From JABIDZ01 sp964619405 (GTDB lineage Archaea; Iainarchaeota; Iainarchaeia; Iainarchaeales; JAAZKV01): a stretch of DNA of 64,000 bases. Within the stretch, counting starts at the first letter, position 1, and each line of letters opens with the position of its first letter. Position numbers and translations under genes: made by a program. This document shows positions 40,841 through 49,291 of the stretch, in pieces. The notes below the pieces were generated by a model, which searched no databases, had not been told where the DNA came from, and saw only the letters and a list, made by a program, of their open reading frames with translations. The stretch is from NCBI GenBank assembly GCA_964619405.1, contig CAZUCF010000002.1:1-64000 (forward strand), written 5' to 3'.

Positions 40841-41968
40841 ATGAAGCTAAGAAAAACATTAGAGTCTGTATTTATTAGAGATTTTGTTATACCTAAAGCG
40901 CAAGTACTAGATAATCCAGGGTTTATTGTATTTAGGATGACTGGAAAGTCTAATGTTTATTCGAGACAGGTAATTTTTTCAGAAAAATTTTTTGTAGACT
41001 TGGAAGACAAATTGATTTTAAAATATGGTGATGACGCAAAAAAAGTTATTTATTCGATTGGAAAAAAGTTTGGAATAACTTTTGCCAATATGGGTAAATT
41101 TTTTAAGGCATCTGATTTTAAAGATGAAAAAAAATTAGTTAATTATGTTGGATTAATTAACAATTTTATTGAAGGTACATATGCATCCAAAATGGACTTT
41201 ATTGCAGATATTTCAATACCTCAATTTGAATTTTATTTAAAAAATTTTGTTGTTTGCAATAAATCAAAAAATGGTTATTTTTTACCAGTTGGTGCCGCAG
41301 CAGGTTTGTTATGTTACTTATTAGAAAGAAATGATATTGAGGGAGTTAGAAAAAAAGACTTGGATAATGGCGATGCTTTTGTATTATATTCATCAAGAGA
41401 GAATTTGATAAAAACAAAAACTCAATTTATTGAATCAGATGATGTTCACGGGATTGATGGTGGAATAGATTATTTAAATTTTAATTCAATAAAACCCACA
41501 GTTCATTCGAAAACAAGTTTTCAAAATTTACTTAATTCAAAATATTTTTCTTATTCTAATGGTATAATAATGAGGAACAATTTGAGATATTTTATTTTTG
41601 AAAGTAGCGGTTTTTATTTAATTGAAGATGCGTTGTCTAAAAATAATAATTTCAAAGATATTTTATTTGAAGTTAGTTTTTCTTGTGGTGAAGAATTGTT
41701 TTCAACTGGTGCAAAAGATATAAAATCTTTATCTGATTTGCTAACTGCTTTTGGTTGGGGTGATGTTTTTGTATTTGAAAAAAATAATAAATTAAACGTT
41801 AATATTGATTTTTTTCCTTGGAGCCCGTTAACTAATACTTCTAATTTTATAATAATACGTGGCATTTTGGAAGGGGCTTTATCAAAAATAAAATCTAGAA
41901 AAATATCCTTCTCAAAAACAAACAAAAATTTTAATCAAGGTTATTTATCCTTTTTTGTATCTGAATAG
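40841..41968 (+). CDS. Two-domain V4R-like protein
   Basis: A 375-residue protein with two similar halves. Each half carries a FGIT/FGWG-type segment followed by a hydrophobic-helix stretch: YSIGKKFGITFANMG...NNFIEGTYAS and LLTAFGWGDVFVFEK...FIIIRGILEGALSKI. These resemble the V4R domain of 28296-28853. No transmembrane helix or enzyme motif is clear. Together with the upstream KaiC-like gene it may form a ligand-sensing module. Its 3' end overlaps the convergent UbiA-methyltransferase gene by 28 bp. Confidence 0.65.
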   Translation: MKLRKTLESVFIRDFVIPKAQVLDNPGFIVFRMTGKSNVYSRQVIFSEKFFVDLEDKLILKYGDDAKKVIYSIGKKFGITFANMGKFFKASDFKDEKKLVNYVGLINNFIEGTYASKMDFIADISIPQFEFYLKNFVVCNKSKNGYFLPVGAAAGLLCYLLERNDIEGVRKKDLDNGDAFVLYSSRENLIKTKTQFIESDDVHGIDGGIDYLNFNSIKPTVHSKTSFQNLLNSKYFSYSNGIIMRNNLRYFIFESSGFYLIEDALSKNNNFKDILFEVSFSCGEELFSTGAKDIKSLSDLLTAFGWGDVFVFEKNNKLNVNIDFFPWSPLTNTSNFIIIRGILEGALSKIKSRKISFSKTNKNFNQGYLSFFVSE

Positions 41969-43854
41969 TTTGTTACTATTGTTATGAGTCCGTTAAAATG
42001 AATATCTATCTTGTCAAAAGTTTTTTCTAAATCTTTGATATAGTCATCTAAAAAAGGAAAATCGTCGTGCGTTGGGACATTATTCATTACCCACATCGGA
42101 ATTCTCTCAAATTTAGATTTATGTACTAATTGATAAAAAATACATTTTCCATTTGGGGTTAAAGAATTTTTTATATTTTTATAGAATATAAATCTTTTTT
42201 CTTTTGGAATGTGGTTTAATACAAAAGATAAGAAAATATAATCATATTTTTCTTTTGTTGGGCCATTCATCAAATTTTCATTTTTCAAATTTATTTTTGT
42301 TATATTTTCTTTCTGCATTTGATTAATTGCGAGGTAAGAATTAATTCTTTTGCGAGCAAGTATTAAAGATTCCTGGCTTATGTCATTTCCATCTATTTGT
42401 GCAGGCACATTAATTTCTTCCAAAATGCCAATTAATGATGAGCCTGTGCCACAACCAAGATCAAGAATTTTTTGATCTTTTGATATTTCTCTGCAAAACT
42501 TTTTTATTGCTATTTTTCTTAAAGAATAAGGGGATTCCATCATTATTTTATCCCAAAGCTCGGCACTTTTTTTTTCATCAAAACTAGATTCAAAAGATTT
42601 GCTTTTTTTCATGAGAGTTTTTTTTGAACGTTCAACCATTAAAAAAGTCCATTCGAACGAAGCAGGATAATATTTTTTCATAAATTCTAATTCTTTTTTG
42701 GTTAGTCTTTCAGGAGTTTTTAGAAAATAATATTTATTATTTATGAATTGAATACATTTTTGCCCGGCTAATAAATCTAATAAATATTCTAATAATTTTT
42801 TATTTTTGACATTTGTTTCAATTTTTTCTAATGATGCGCCTTCGTTTATAAATTTATCAATTCCTGACTCTTGAATTAAATCCCAAGCATATTCTGAATA
42901 ACCTTTTCGAGCTATTTTTAGTGCTTTTACATCTTTTCTAAATCTTTTATTTAATATTAAGTTTTTTAACAATGTTAAAAAATCAGATCTAAAATTTACT
43001 TTTTTTTCAATAATAAATAATTTATTTGAATTTCTTGGAGTAAAATTATATGTTAAATTAAAAAGAATTATAAAAAAAGCAGTATTTGTTAAAAAACAAT
43101 TTTGATAAATCAAAAAACTTATTATATTTATAATAAATATTCCAGTAGTAATAACAAAAAATTTGTGTACTTCAAAATAATTATTATACAATGCTATTAA
43201 AATTATTAAAAAAATTATTGGTAATGAAATTTGTATATTAACTAAAAAAAGTATTGGTATTAGCAATAAAATTGATATTATTTTTGATTTTTTTTCTCCA
43301 AATGTGCATGGAAAAGTGTATTTATCAAATTTTATGTCTCTTAAATCTCCAACAAGATTTCTAGAATTAGTAATTAACAAGAAAGCCACTGCTATGCTTA
43401 CATATGATAAAAAGTTGGGGGTGTTCGTTTGATAAAAATTTAAAATAATTAGAAAAAGACACATTTCAAGAAAGCCACGAAAAATAAAACTAGCTTCTGA
43501 TAGTATCCAATCTTTATTTTTTAAAGAATAAATAGCAAATGTAATTAGTGAAATTGGGATTAATAAAATTGAAAAAATATTGCCAAAAATAAATATTGTA
43601 GAAATTGTTATAATCCAAATTATTATTGGGATAACAAAACTTATCTTTTCTCTTCCATCGGTTTTTGCATGAAGTATTTCTTTACTTAATATTATTGCAC
43701 ACCAAAATAATATTCCAAAAAGTGAATCTCTAATTAAATTGAATGGGGTAATATTGTTAGTTAAAATAGATGGTATCAAAGATATCAAAATTATATTAAT
43801 TAATGTATACAAGCGAATGGCATTTAAATACTTTTTTAAAATTTCGGTATTCAT
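41941..43854 (-). CDS. UbiA-like prenyltransferase fused to a SAM methyltransferase
   Basis: The 637-residue protein has two parts. Residues about 1-275 form eight or nine membrane helices with NLVGDLRDIKFDKYTFPCTFGEKK (about 166-189), the second aspartate-rich motif of UbiA enzymes; the first motif (KEILHAKTDGREK, 58-70) is degenerate. Residues 330-390 resemble the winged-helix dimerisation part of O-methyltransferases, followed by an AdoMet-binding LDLGCGTGSS (464-473) and FLSFVLNHIPKEK. UbiA enzymes attach isoprenoids to acceptors; the methyltransferase may modify the product. The first motif may limit activity. Divergent, 56 bp from a reductase gene. Confidence 0.82.
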   Translation of the reverse strand: MNTEILKKYLNAIRLYTLINIILISLIPSILTNNITPFNLIRDSLFGILFWCAIILSKEILHAKTDGREKISFVIPIIIWIITISTIFIFGNIFSILLIPISLITFAIYSLKNKDWILSEASFIFRGFLEMCLFLIILNFYQTNTPNFLSYVSIAVAFLLITNSRNLVGDLRDIKFDKYTFPCTFGEKKSKIISILLLIPILFLVNIQISLPIIFLIILIALYNNYFEVHKFFVITTGIFIINIISFLIYQNCFLTNTAFFIILFNLTYNFTPRNSNKLFIIEKKVNFRSDFLTLLKNLILNKRFRKDVKALKIARKGYSEYAWDLIQESGIDKFINEGASLEKIETNVKNKKLLEYLLDLLAGQKCIQFINNKYYFLKTPERLTKKELEFMKKYYPASFEWTFLMVERSKKTLMKKSKSFESSFDEKKSAELWDKIMMESPYSLRKIAIKKFCREISKDQKILDLGCGTGSSLIGILEEINVPAQIDGNDISQESLILARKRINSYLAINQMQKENITKINLKNENLMNGPTKEKYDYIFLSFVLNHIPKEKRFIFYKNIKNSLTPNGKCIFYQLVHKSKFERIPMWVMNNVPTHDDFPFLDDYIKDLEKTFDKIDIHFNGLITIVTNYSDTKKDK

Positions 43855-43910
43855 GCTAATAATTCCGTATTAGTAAATATTTATATTAACTAACTTAATT
43901 GTCTTTTTAT

Positions 43911-44987
43911 ATGGTTGTTAATATTGTGGGGGCTGGAATTTCTGGTTTATCAGCAGCAGTTGTTTTGTCGCGAGCAGGCAAAAAAGTAAATGTTGTTGAA
44001 AGAGCAAATTGTATTGGTGGTAGCAAAGGGCAAGATTTTCAAGTAATAAGAAATTATGGTACTGATTTGGGTTTTTTAGATTCTTTATCTGAATTTGGGA
44101 TTGATATAAAATATAAGCATCCAGTTAACAAGATTATAAAATTCTCTCCTTCTGGAAGAGCAATGGAAGTTAATTCTGACAATGGGCCTTTATTCTATGT
44201 AGTCAAACGTGGTAAAGCAAATATTTCTTTAGACAGTCAAATTTATCATTCCATTGATAAAAATTTTGCTTCTTTTGAGTTTAATAGAAATGCTAGTGTT
44301 ATGTCTGGGGATATAATATCAACAGGGCCTATTATACGAAATATAGTTGGTTTTGGTTATACTTTTGAAGGAATTGATATTGATTCAGACAAAATCTATT
44401 TTTTTATGAACAACAAATATGCGCCCAAAGGGTATATTTATGTTTCTCCGTTTGATGATGGTACTGCAAGTGTTGCTGCGGTGTCTTATGATTTGAATTG
44501 TAATCTCAAAATATTGTTGGACAGATTTTTAGAAGAAAATAAGTTAATGCAAAGGGCGCTTTCAGGTGTAACAAGTTCCGAAACATTCAATGGTTTTGCT
44601 TATTGTAATTATCCAGAGTCAGCACAAATTAATAATAAATTATTTGTTGGTGCTGCGGCAGGATTTGTTGAAGCGGCAAGAGGATTTGGAGTCAAATATT
44701 CCATATTGTCAGGCATATTGGCTGCAAAATCAATTATTGAAAACAAAGATTATGATGTTCTTTGGAAAGATTGTTTTGGAAATGAATTAAAGGAAAGTTT
44801 GAAAAGAAACTTTTTGTTAAATAAATTAGATAATTCTGGATTTGAAAAACTTTTGTCTGGAGAAAAAGTTTCAATAAAAAATTACGAAAAAATACCAAAA
44901 GCTCTTTCAACATTATTTGAAGAAATTAGTTTTTCAAATGAACTAAAAAAGTGGCAACAAAAATATTCTTTAAAAAAGTTATTTTGA
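43911..44987 (+). CDS. Geranylgeranyl-reductase-like FAD oxidoreductase
   Basis: About 358 residues. An N-terminal FAD-binding VNIVGAGISGLSAAVVLSRAG (GxGxxG at 7-12) and VVERANCIGG are followed by APKGYIYVSPFDDGTASVA. A C-terminal LFVGAAAGFVEAARGFGVKYSILSGILAA is the flavin-binding end of the geranylgeranyl reductase family. Such enzymes saturate isoprenoid chains of archaeal lipids, quinones or chlorophyll tails. The divergent UbiA-methyltransferase could provide the substrate. ATG at 43911 gives the expected short N terminus before the FAD fold. Confidence 0.85.
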   Translation: MVVNIVGAGISGLSAAVVLSRAGKKVNVVERANCIGGSKGQDFQVIRNYGTDLGFLDSLSEFGIDIKYKHPVNKIIKFSPSGRAMEVNSDNGPLFYVVKRGKANISLDSQIYHSIDKNFASFEFNRNASVMSGDIISTGPIIRNIVGFGYTFEGIDIDSDKIYFFMNNKYAPKGYIYVSPFDDGTASVAAVSYDLNCNLKILLDRFLEENKLMQRALSGVTSSETFNGFAYCNYPESAQINNKLFVGAAAGFVEAARGFGVKYSILSGILAAKSIIENKDYDVLWKDCFGNELKESLKRNFLLNKLDNSGFEKLLSGEKVSIKNYEKIPKALSTLFEEISFSNELKKWQQKYSLKKLF

Positions 44988-45018
44988 TAAATTAGATTAG
45001 CTTATCTTTAATTCTTTT

Positions 45019-45462
45019 CTATTCTTGGTTTTTGTCTATTATTTCTTTGGTTTTTTCTAGAAATTCTTCAACTTCATTGTAGATTTCGTGTAAGTCCTCG
45101 GTTATTTGTGTTTTTTTTACAGAATATTGGATGTCATTTCGTTTTTCTCTTAATGAATCTAGAATTATTGTTTGGCGCATAGTAAATAATTCTTTTTGTT
45201 GGTATTTTTCTTCTATGTATTTGCTTAGACAATAATGGCTTCTTTCTTTTATACCATCTTTAAATAGTATTGCTCTTGCTGAGTGAAAAAAACAATTGTA
45301 TAATGCGATTAATGCCATGTCTTTTATTTCAGCGTCAATTAGTTTGTCTGCTTCTTCTAAAAAGTGTTCTGCTTGCAACAAGTTTTGTTTTGCCAGTTGT
45401 TCGTTTGGTTCTGTTCTTTTTAGTAATCCTTCTTCAAAACATTCTTTTAATTCTTTTTTCAT
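45019..45462 (-). CDS. HEPN-domain toxin (HEPN-MNT system)
   Basis: The protein (about 147 residues from ATG at 45462) is all-helical: LAKQNLLQAEHFLEEADKLI then ALIALYNCFFHSARAILFKDG and IKERSHYCLSKY, where the R...SH segment fits the HEPN R-x4-6-H nuclease motif. HEPN toxins cut RNA and are neutralised by the partner nucleotidyltransferase. Its ATG overlaps the MNT stop (ATGA). An upstream TTG at 45474 is less likely. Confidence 0.82.
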   Translation of the reverse strand: MKKELKECFEEGLLKRTEPNEQLAKQNLLQAEHFLEEADKLIDAEIKDMALIALYNCFFHSARAILFKDGIKERSHYCLSKYIEEKYQQKELFTMRQTIILDSLREKRNDIQYSVKKTQITEDLHEIYNEVEEFLEKTKEIIDKNQE

Positions 45463-46040
45463 TTTTCTCCCCAAATTGTTTTTGAATTATTTAATTCTTG
45501 GTAAAATATTGGATCTTCTTTTTTTAATTCTGAAAATTCTTTTTGAGTAAACATTTTTATGTCAACTTCTTTTTCTAATTCTTTTTCTAATTCTTTTTTT
45601 ATTTGATTTCCTTTTATAGGATTCAGTTTGTTTGTGGTGATTGTGAAAATATCAATATCGCTTTTTGAATCAATATTTCCGGTAAGTGTGCTACCATAGA
45701 CTCCAATGTAATTGGCCTCTTTTATTAATTGTTTTATTGATTTAGAATTAATTATTTGTTCTAATATTATTGTTGCTAATAATTGTCTTGTTAATGGGTT
45801 TTTTGTATTTAAACTAATTTTTTTAGTATTTTTTTCTTTTTTTATTAACAACATTTTTTGTTTTCCAAATGTTTTTGTGCTTCTTTCAAATAATTTTAAA
45901 ACAAATTCTCCCTTGCTTGTTTTAAAATAATAAACAGTGTTCTCTAATGCTTTTGGCAATTTTTTATAACTTAATAATTTGCCAATAGAATATTTTTCCA
46001 AGATTTTTTCAAAATCTTTTTTAGAATATTTTTCATTCAT
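45459..46040 (-). CDS. MNT-type nucleotidyltransferase antitoxin
   Basis: The 193-residue protein has an N-terminal helical/HTH-like part and a nucleotidyltransferase core with GVYGSTLTGNIDSKSDIDIF (GS...DxD motif, about 130-150). MNT partners neutralise HEPN toxins by AMPylating them. The gene order here (antitoxin first, toxin second, 4 bp overlap) supports a complete HEPN-MNT module. All active-site residues seen are present. Confidence 0.85.
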   Translation of the reverse strand: MNEKYSKKDFEKILEKYSIGKLLSYKKLPKALENTVYYFKTSKGEFVLKLFERSTKTFGKQKMLLIKKEKNTKKISLNTKNPLTRQLLATIILEQIINSKSIKQLIKEANYIGVYGSTLTGNIDSKSDIDIFTITTNKLNPIKGNQIKKELEKELEKEVDIKMFTQKEFSELKKEDPIFYQELNNSKTIWGEK

Positions 46041-46185
46041 TTTAATAATCTCACTTTTTTATTTAAGTTATTTCTAATTAATAAAATAATCTTTTGTACA
46101 CTTATTTTATATACTTGATAATGTTATTTTTGGTTTATTTATTTTTATTAAAATAGTGTTGTAAAGAATAGCTTTTTTATTCTTT

Positions 46186-47004
46186 ATGAAATTAAGTTTT
46201 TTAGTGGCGAGCATGGTTTTGTATTCTGAGTTAAATTCTTTTTTGTCAAGTCAATCAAAAATTCTTTTTGCTTATTCAGGGGGTTTAGATAGCACTGCTG
46301 TTTTGCATCTTTTGAATAATGAGTGTAAAAAAAGAAATATTAATTTAATTACTTTTACAATTAATCATGGTTTTAAGGGGAAAAAAATTCTTGAAAATAT
46401 TTCTAAAGTAATTTCGTTTGAAAAATTAAATAGTTCACATTATACTTTAGATATTTCAAACATGTTATTAGAAAGCGGTGAGACTGTTAAAGAGTTTTAT
46501 TCAAATTTTTGTAGAAGAGGAATAATTCCTTGTGGGCCAAATTGTAACAAGATTATTGAGAGTTTGTATAAAAAAGTTTTAACTGATTTTGGGGTTAGTA
46601 TTGTTTTTACTGGTGGGGATACTCTTGCAAAAAATGAAAAAGGAGAGCAAACAATTTTTTGGAAGAAAAAGGGTTATATTGTTTTGAGGGGGGCTGCGGC
46701 CTTTGGATTGACTAAAGAAAAAAGTAAAGAATTAATTTTAAAAGAAAGAATTCCTTGGAAAAACCCTTGTTGTGGTGGCTATGATACTGATTGTCTTATT
46801 CCTGGGGGAGTTCTTAGAAAATTATCTGGGAAAATGACTATTGGTGAGATCCACAAAAAAGTTCCATTAATCAAAGAATATTTGTTGATAAGACGAAAAT
46901 CTGGTGTTATAACAGAAAAGCAATTTGAAGAAGAGATGTCAAAAATTGATGTTGCGGATAATGAGTCTTATGAAGAGTATAACGAAGCTATTCTACCAAA
47001 ATGA
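46186..47004 (+). CDS. PP-loop ATPase with conserved-looking cysteines
   Basis: The 272-residue protein has a PP-loop FAYSGGLDSTAVLHLL (about 28-43) and later Cys clusters CRRGIIPCGPNC and PCCGGYDTDC plus FTGGDTLA. PP-loop enzymes adenylate substrates for sulfur or amine transfer; the Cys clusters suggest metal or sulfur handling, as in tRNA thiolases. It is not the standard TtuA, ThiI or QueC. It lies 157 bp before the peptide/radical SAM operon on the same strand, so a link is possible but unproven. Confidence 0.72.
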   Translation: MKLSFLVASMVLYSELNSFLSSQSKILFAYSGGLDSTAVLHLLNNECKKRNINLITFTINHGFKGKKILENISKVISFEKLNSSHYTLDISNMLLESGETVKEFYSNFCRRGIIPCGPNCNKIIESLYKKVLTDFGVSIVFTGGDTLAKNEKGEQTIFWKKKGYIVLRGAAAFGLTKEKSKELILKERIPWKNPCCGGYDTDCLIPGGVLRKLSGKMTIGEIHKKVPLIKEYLLIRRKSGVITEKQFEEEMSKIDVADNESYEEYNEAILPK

Positions 47005-47113
47005 TGCTCTAACAACAAAAAATTCTCTTTAATGTGGTTTTTTTAGTACTAATATAATTTTTTAATATATAATTTGTTATATTTTAAATAATTTTTATGC
47101 TTTTTTTTATAGC

Positions 47114-47130
47114 CGAAAAGTATTTTAAAT
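47114..47130 (+). promoter_or_regulatory. Putative promoter of the peptide/radical SAM operon
   Basis: CGAAAAG (BRE-like) is followed by TATTTTAAAT, about 30 bp before GTG at 47161. A GGTGGT ribosome site lies 5 bp before that GTG. The call is by eye. Confidence 0.5.
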
Positions 47131-47160
47131 GTTTTAAATCAAATTTTATTGGTGGTAATT

Positions 47161-47238
47161 GTGGAAAAAAATGATAAATGGAAGATGACTGCGAAACAAG
47201 TTATCGCTATGGGTTGTCTATTAAATGGTGACAACTAA
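47161..47238 (+). CDS. 25-residue peptide, possible RiPP precursor
   Basis: A GTG-started frame of 25 codons, with residues 8-25 KMTAKQVIAMGCLLNGDN after an N-terminal MEKNDKW. It has its own ribosome site (GGTGGTAATT) and ends 15 bp before the first radical SAM/SPASM gene, whose own GGTGATTGG site follows. A short Lys-rich leader and a single Cys in the C-terminal core fit a peptide modified by radical SAM chemistry. At this length chance cannot be excluded; GC content is higher than nearby spacers. Confidence 0.5.
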   Translation: MEKNDKWKMTAKQVIAMGCLLNGDN

Positions 47239-47253
47239 GATGGTGATTGGTTA

Positions 47254-48291
47254 GTGGAAAATATTGATGCAGAGGCGCTGTACGAGCGTCCCATAACTGT
47301 TCAGATTGACACCACTAACCGTTGCAATCTCTCTTGTGAGTATTGTTATAATAAAGAGAATTCTGTTAAAGGCAGAGAACTTAATGATAATGAATTTATT
47401 AAAATAATTGAGAAAATTATAAAAGAATTAAATCCGGTCAGAGTTTGTTTTTCGGGCGGAGAAACACTTTTAAGAAAAGAACTTTTTTTTAAATCAACAA
47501 AAATATTGAAGGATGCAAATATTGATGTTCATATAAATACAAATGGTTTTTTGATTGACAAAGATGTTGCACAAAAAATGAGGGAACTTGGAGTAGACTT
47601 GGTTCGGATTGCACTTGATGATATTAAGGATCTTAAAAATACTGATCGTTTTGGTAGATCACTAGGCGAAGTTTTGGATAATTTGTCAAATTATTTTGTA
47701 AAAGAAAATGTTGTTATTGCTTGTGTGATAAGAAAAAGTAATAAAGATCGTTTATTTGATATGGCTAGTTTTGTTAAATCAAAAGGTTTTGGTACTTTTC
47801 ATTTGTTAGATTTAATTCCTTGTGGTATTAATGGGAAAAAAGAAATGCTTGAAAAAGAAGATTGGAAGGAATTTTATAAAATTTTTTCTAAAATAAAAAA
47901 AATTGGTGTTAATATTATTCCTAATCATGCCTTGTTGTTTGAGAATAATCAAACAAAAAATTTGGTGGTTCCTTTTTGTATGGCTGGAAAATATAAATTT
48001 ATTATTACAGCTAATGGTTTTGTTGTTCCGTGCAATTATTTTAAGAGTGAGAAATGGGTTTGTGGGGATGCTAGAAAAGAAAATTTGCTAAAAATTTGGC
48101 ATGAATCTGAAGGGATTTTAAGGTTTAGGTATCCAAAGCTAAATAATTCAAAGTGTAAAAATTGTGATTTAAACAAACTTTGCCAGGGTGGTTGTAAGGC
48201 TTTAGCTGAAAGAATGATGGGTGACCCATTTGGGGGTGATCCATATTGCATAGAATACAATCTGGGGAACAATCAGGATTACAAATATTAG
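47254..48291 (+). CDS. Radical SAM/SPASM-domain enzyme 1
   Basis: The 345-residue protein has the radical SAM cluster TNRCNLSCEYC (C24, C28, C31), FSGGETLLRKEL, and a C-terminal SPASM domain with CMAGKYKFIITANGFVVPCNY, CKNCDLNKLCQGGC and DPYC. SPASM domains bind extra iron-sulfur clusters and mark peptide- or protein-modifying enzymes (PqqE, AnSME, sactipeptide and mycofactocin maturases); heme-synthesis enzymes such as AhbD/NirJ share this plan. Start GTG at 47254. The first 90 bp have about 47% GC, far above the rest of the gene. Confidence 0.88.
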   Translation: MENIDAEALYERPITVQIDTTNRCNLSCEYCYNKENSVKGRELNDNEFIKIIEKIIKELNPVRVCFSGGETLLRKELFFKSTKILKDANIDVHINTNGFLIDKDVAQKMRELGVDLVRIALDDIKDLKNTDRFGRSLGEVLDNLSNYFVKENVVIACVIRKSNKDRLFDMASFVKSKGFGTFHLLDLIPCGINGKKEMLEKEDWKEFYKIFSKIKKIGVNIIPNHALLFENNQTKNLVVPFCMAGKYKFIITANGFVVPCNYFKSEKWVCGDARKENLLKIWHESEGILRFRYPKLNNSKCKNCDLNKLCQGGCKALAERMMGDPFGGDPYCIEYNLGNNQDYKY

Positions 48292-49253
48292 AAATTGAAT
48301 TAACTAATAAGTGTAATCTTAATTGTGAACACTGTTATGTTAAAAAAAATAAGTTAGTTGATCTTCAAGAAGAAAAAGTAGTTGAACTTATTAAAACTGC
48401 TGGTAAAATGCAAGTTTATCGGTTAGTTTTTACAGGGGGCGAACCACTACTTTATAAAAATATTTTTGGTTTGGCAGAACTTGCTAAAAAAGTTGGTATA
48501 AAACAAGTTATGTTAATGACGAACGGCTTACTTATTAATAAAAAAAATATTAGTGCGTTTAAAATTTTTGATTTGATTCAACTAAGCATTGATGTGCCAC
48601 CAGGAGAAAAACCTCATTTTAGAAAAAACTATTTTTTTGATTTGATTAAAAAAATAAATCTTTTAAAAGAAAATAATATTCAAGTTAACTTACAAGCTAC
48701 TCTTCACAAGTCTTTAATTCCTTTACTTGATGAAATAAATAATTTTTCAAAAGAATTGGATATTAAAATTGGGATTAATAGGTTGTTTAACATAAATTCT
48801 TCTGAAAAAGTTAAAAGTGAATTATTATGTCCAAGTGAATTAAAAAAAGGGTTAGAAAAAATTGTGGAATTGAGAAAAAAAAATCATCTTATTGGTTGTT
48901 CAGACCCTTTTTTGTTTCTTGTTGACAAGAAAAGAATGACGCTTTTTGAAAAATCTTTGCCAGCAAAAATTATAGGCGGGTGTATTGCTGGAATTGCAAC
49001 GCTTTATATTAGATCAAATGGGGATGTACTAATTTGTCCTTTTGTTGAAAAAGTTTTTGATAATATTTATTCCTCAAAAATTGAATCTATTTGGTTTGAA
49101 AATGAGTTGTTAATGCGAATTAGAGACAGAGAAAATTTTTCTGGTAAATGTAAAAATTGTAAATTTTTGGCTTTTTGTGGTGGTTGTAGAGCTAGTGCTT
49201 TAATTAATGGCGGGGATTTATTTGGATCTGATCCAAATTGTTTTATTACTTAG
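48246..49253 (+). CDS. Radical SAM/SPASM-domain enzyme 2
   Basis: About 335 residues with LTNKCNLNCEHC (C23, C27, C30), FTGGEPLLYKNI and a C-terminal SPASM region (IGGCIAGIATLYI, CPFVEK, CKNCKFLAFCGGC, DPNCF). It starts with TTG at 48246, 46 bp inside the end of the first radical SAM gene; no ATG is available. The pair is probably co-translated and may act on the same substrate in sequence. The two enzymes are related but not recent duplicates by eye. Confidence 0.85.
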   Translation: MHRIQSGEQSGLQILEIELTNKCNLNCEHCYVKKNKLVDLQEEKVVELIKTAGKMQVYRLVFTGGEPLLYKNIFGLAELAKKVGIKQVMLMTNGLLINKKNISAFKIFDLIQLSIDVPPGEKPHFRKNYFFDLIKKINLLKENNIQVNLQATLHKSLIPLLDEINNFSKELDIKIGINRLFNINSSEKVKSELLCPSELKKGLEKIVELRKKNHLIGCSDPFLFLVDKKRMTLFEKSLPAKIIGGCIAGIATLYIRSNGDVLICPFVEKVFDNIYSSKIESIWFENELLMRIRDRENFSGKCKNCKFLAFCGGCRASALINGGDLFGSDPNCFIT

Positions 49254-49291
49254 TTATTAAAATGTTTTTCTAAATAATTTTGTTGAGTTAA

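Noticed and set aside
47254..49253. Radical SAM pair as heme enzymes AhbC/AhbD
   Set aside because: Possible by domain plan, but no other heme-synthesis gene is in the window and a peptide ORF precedes them; kept only as the alternative.
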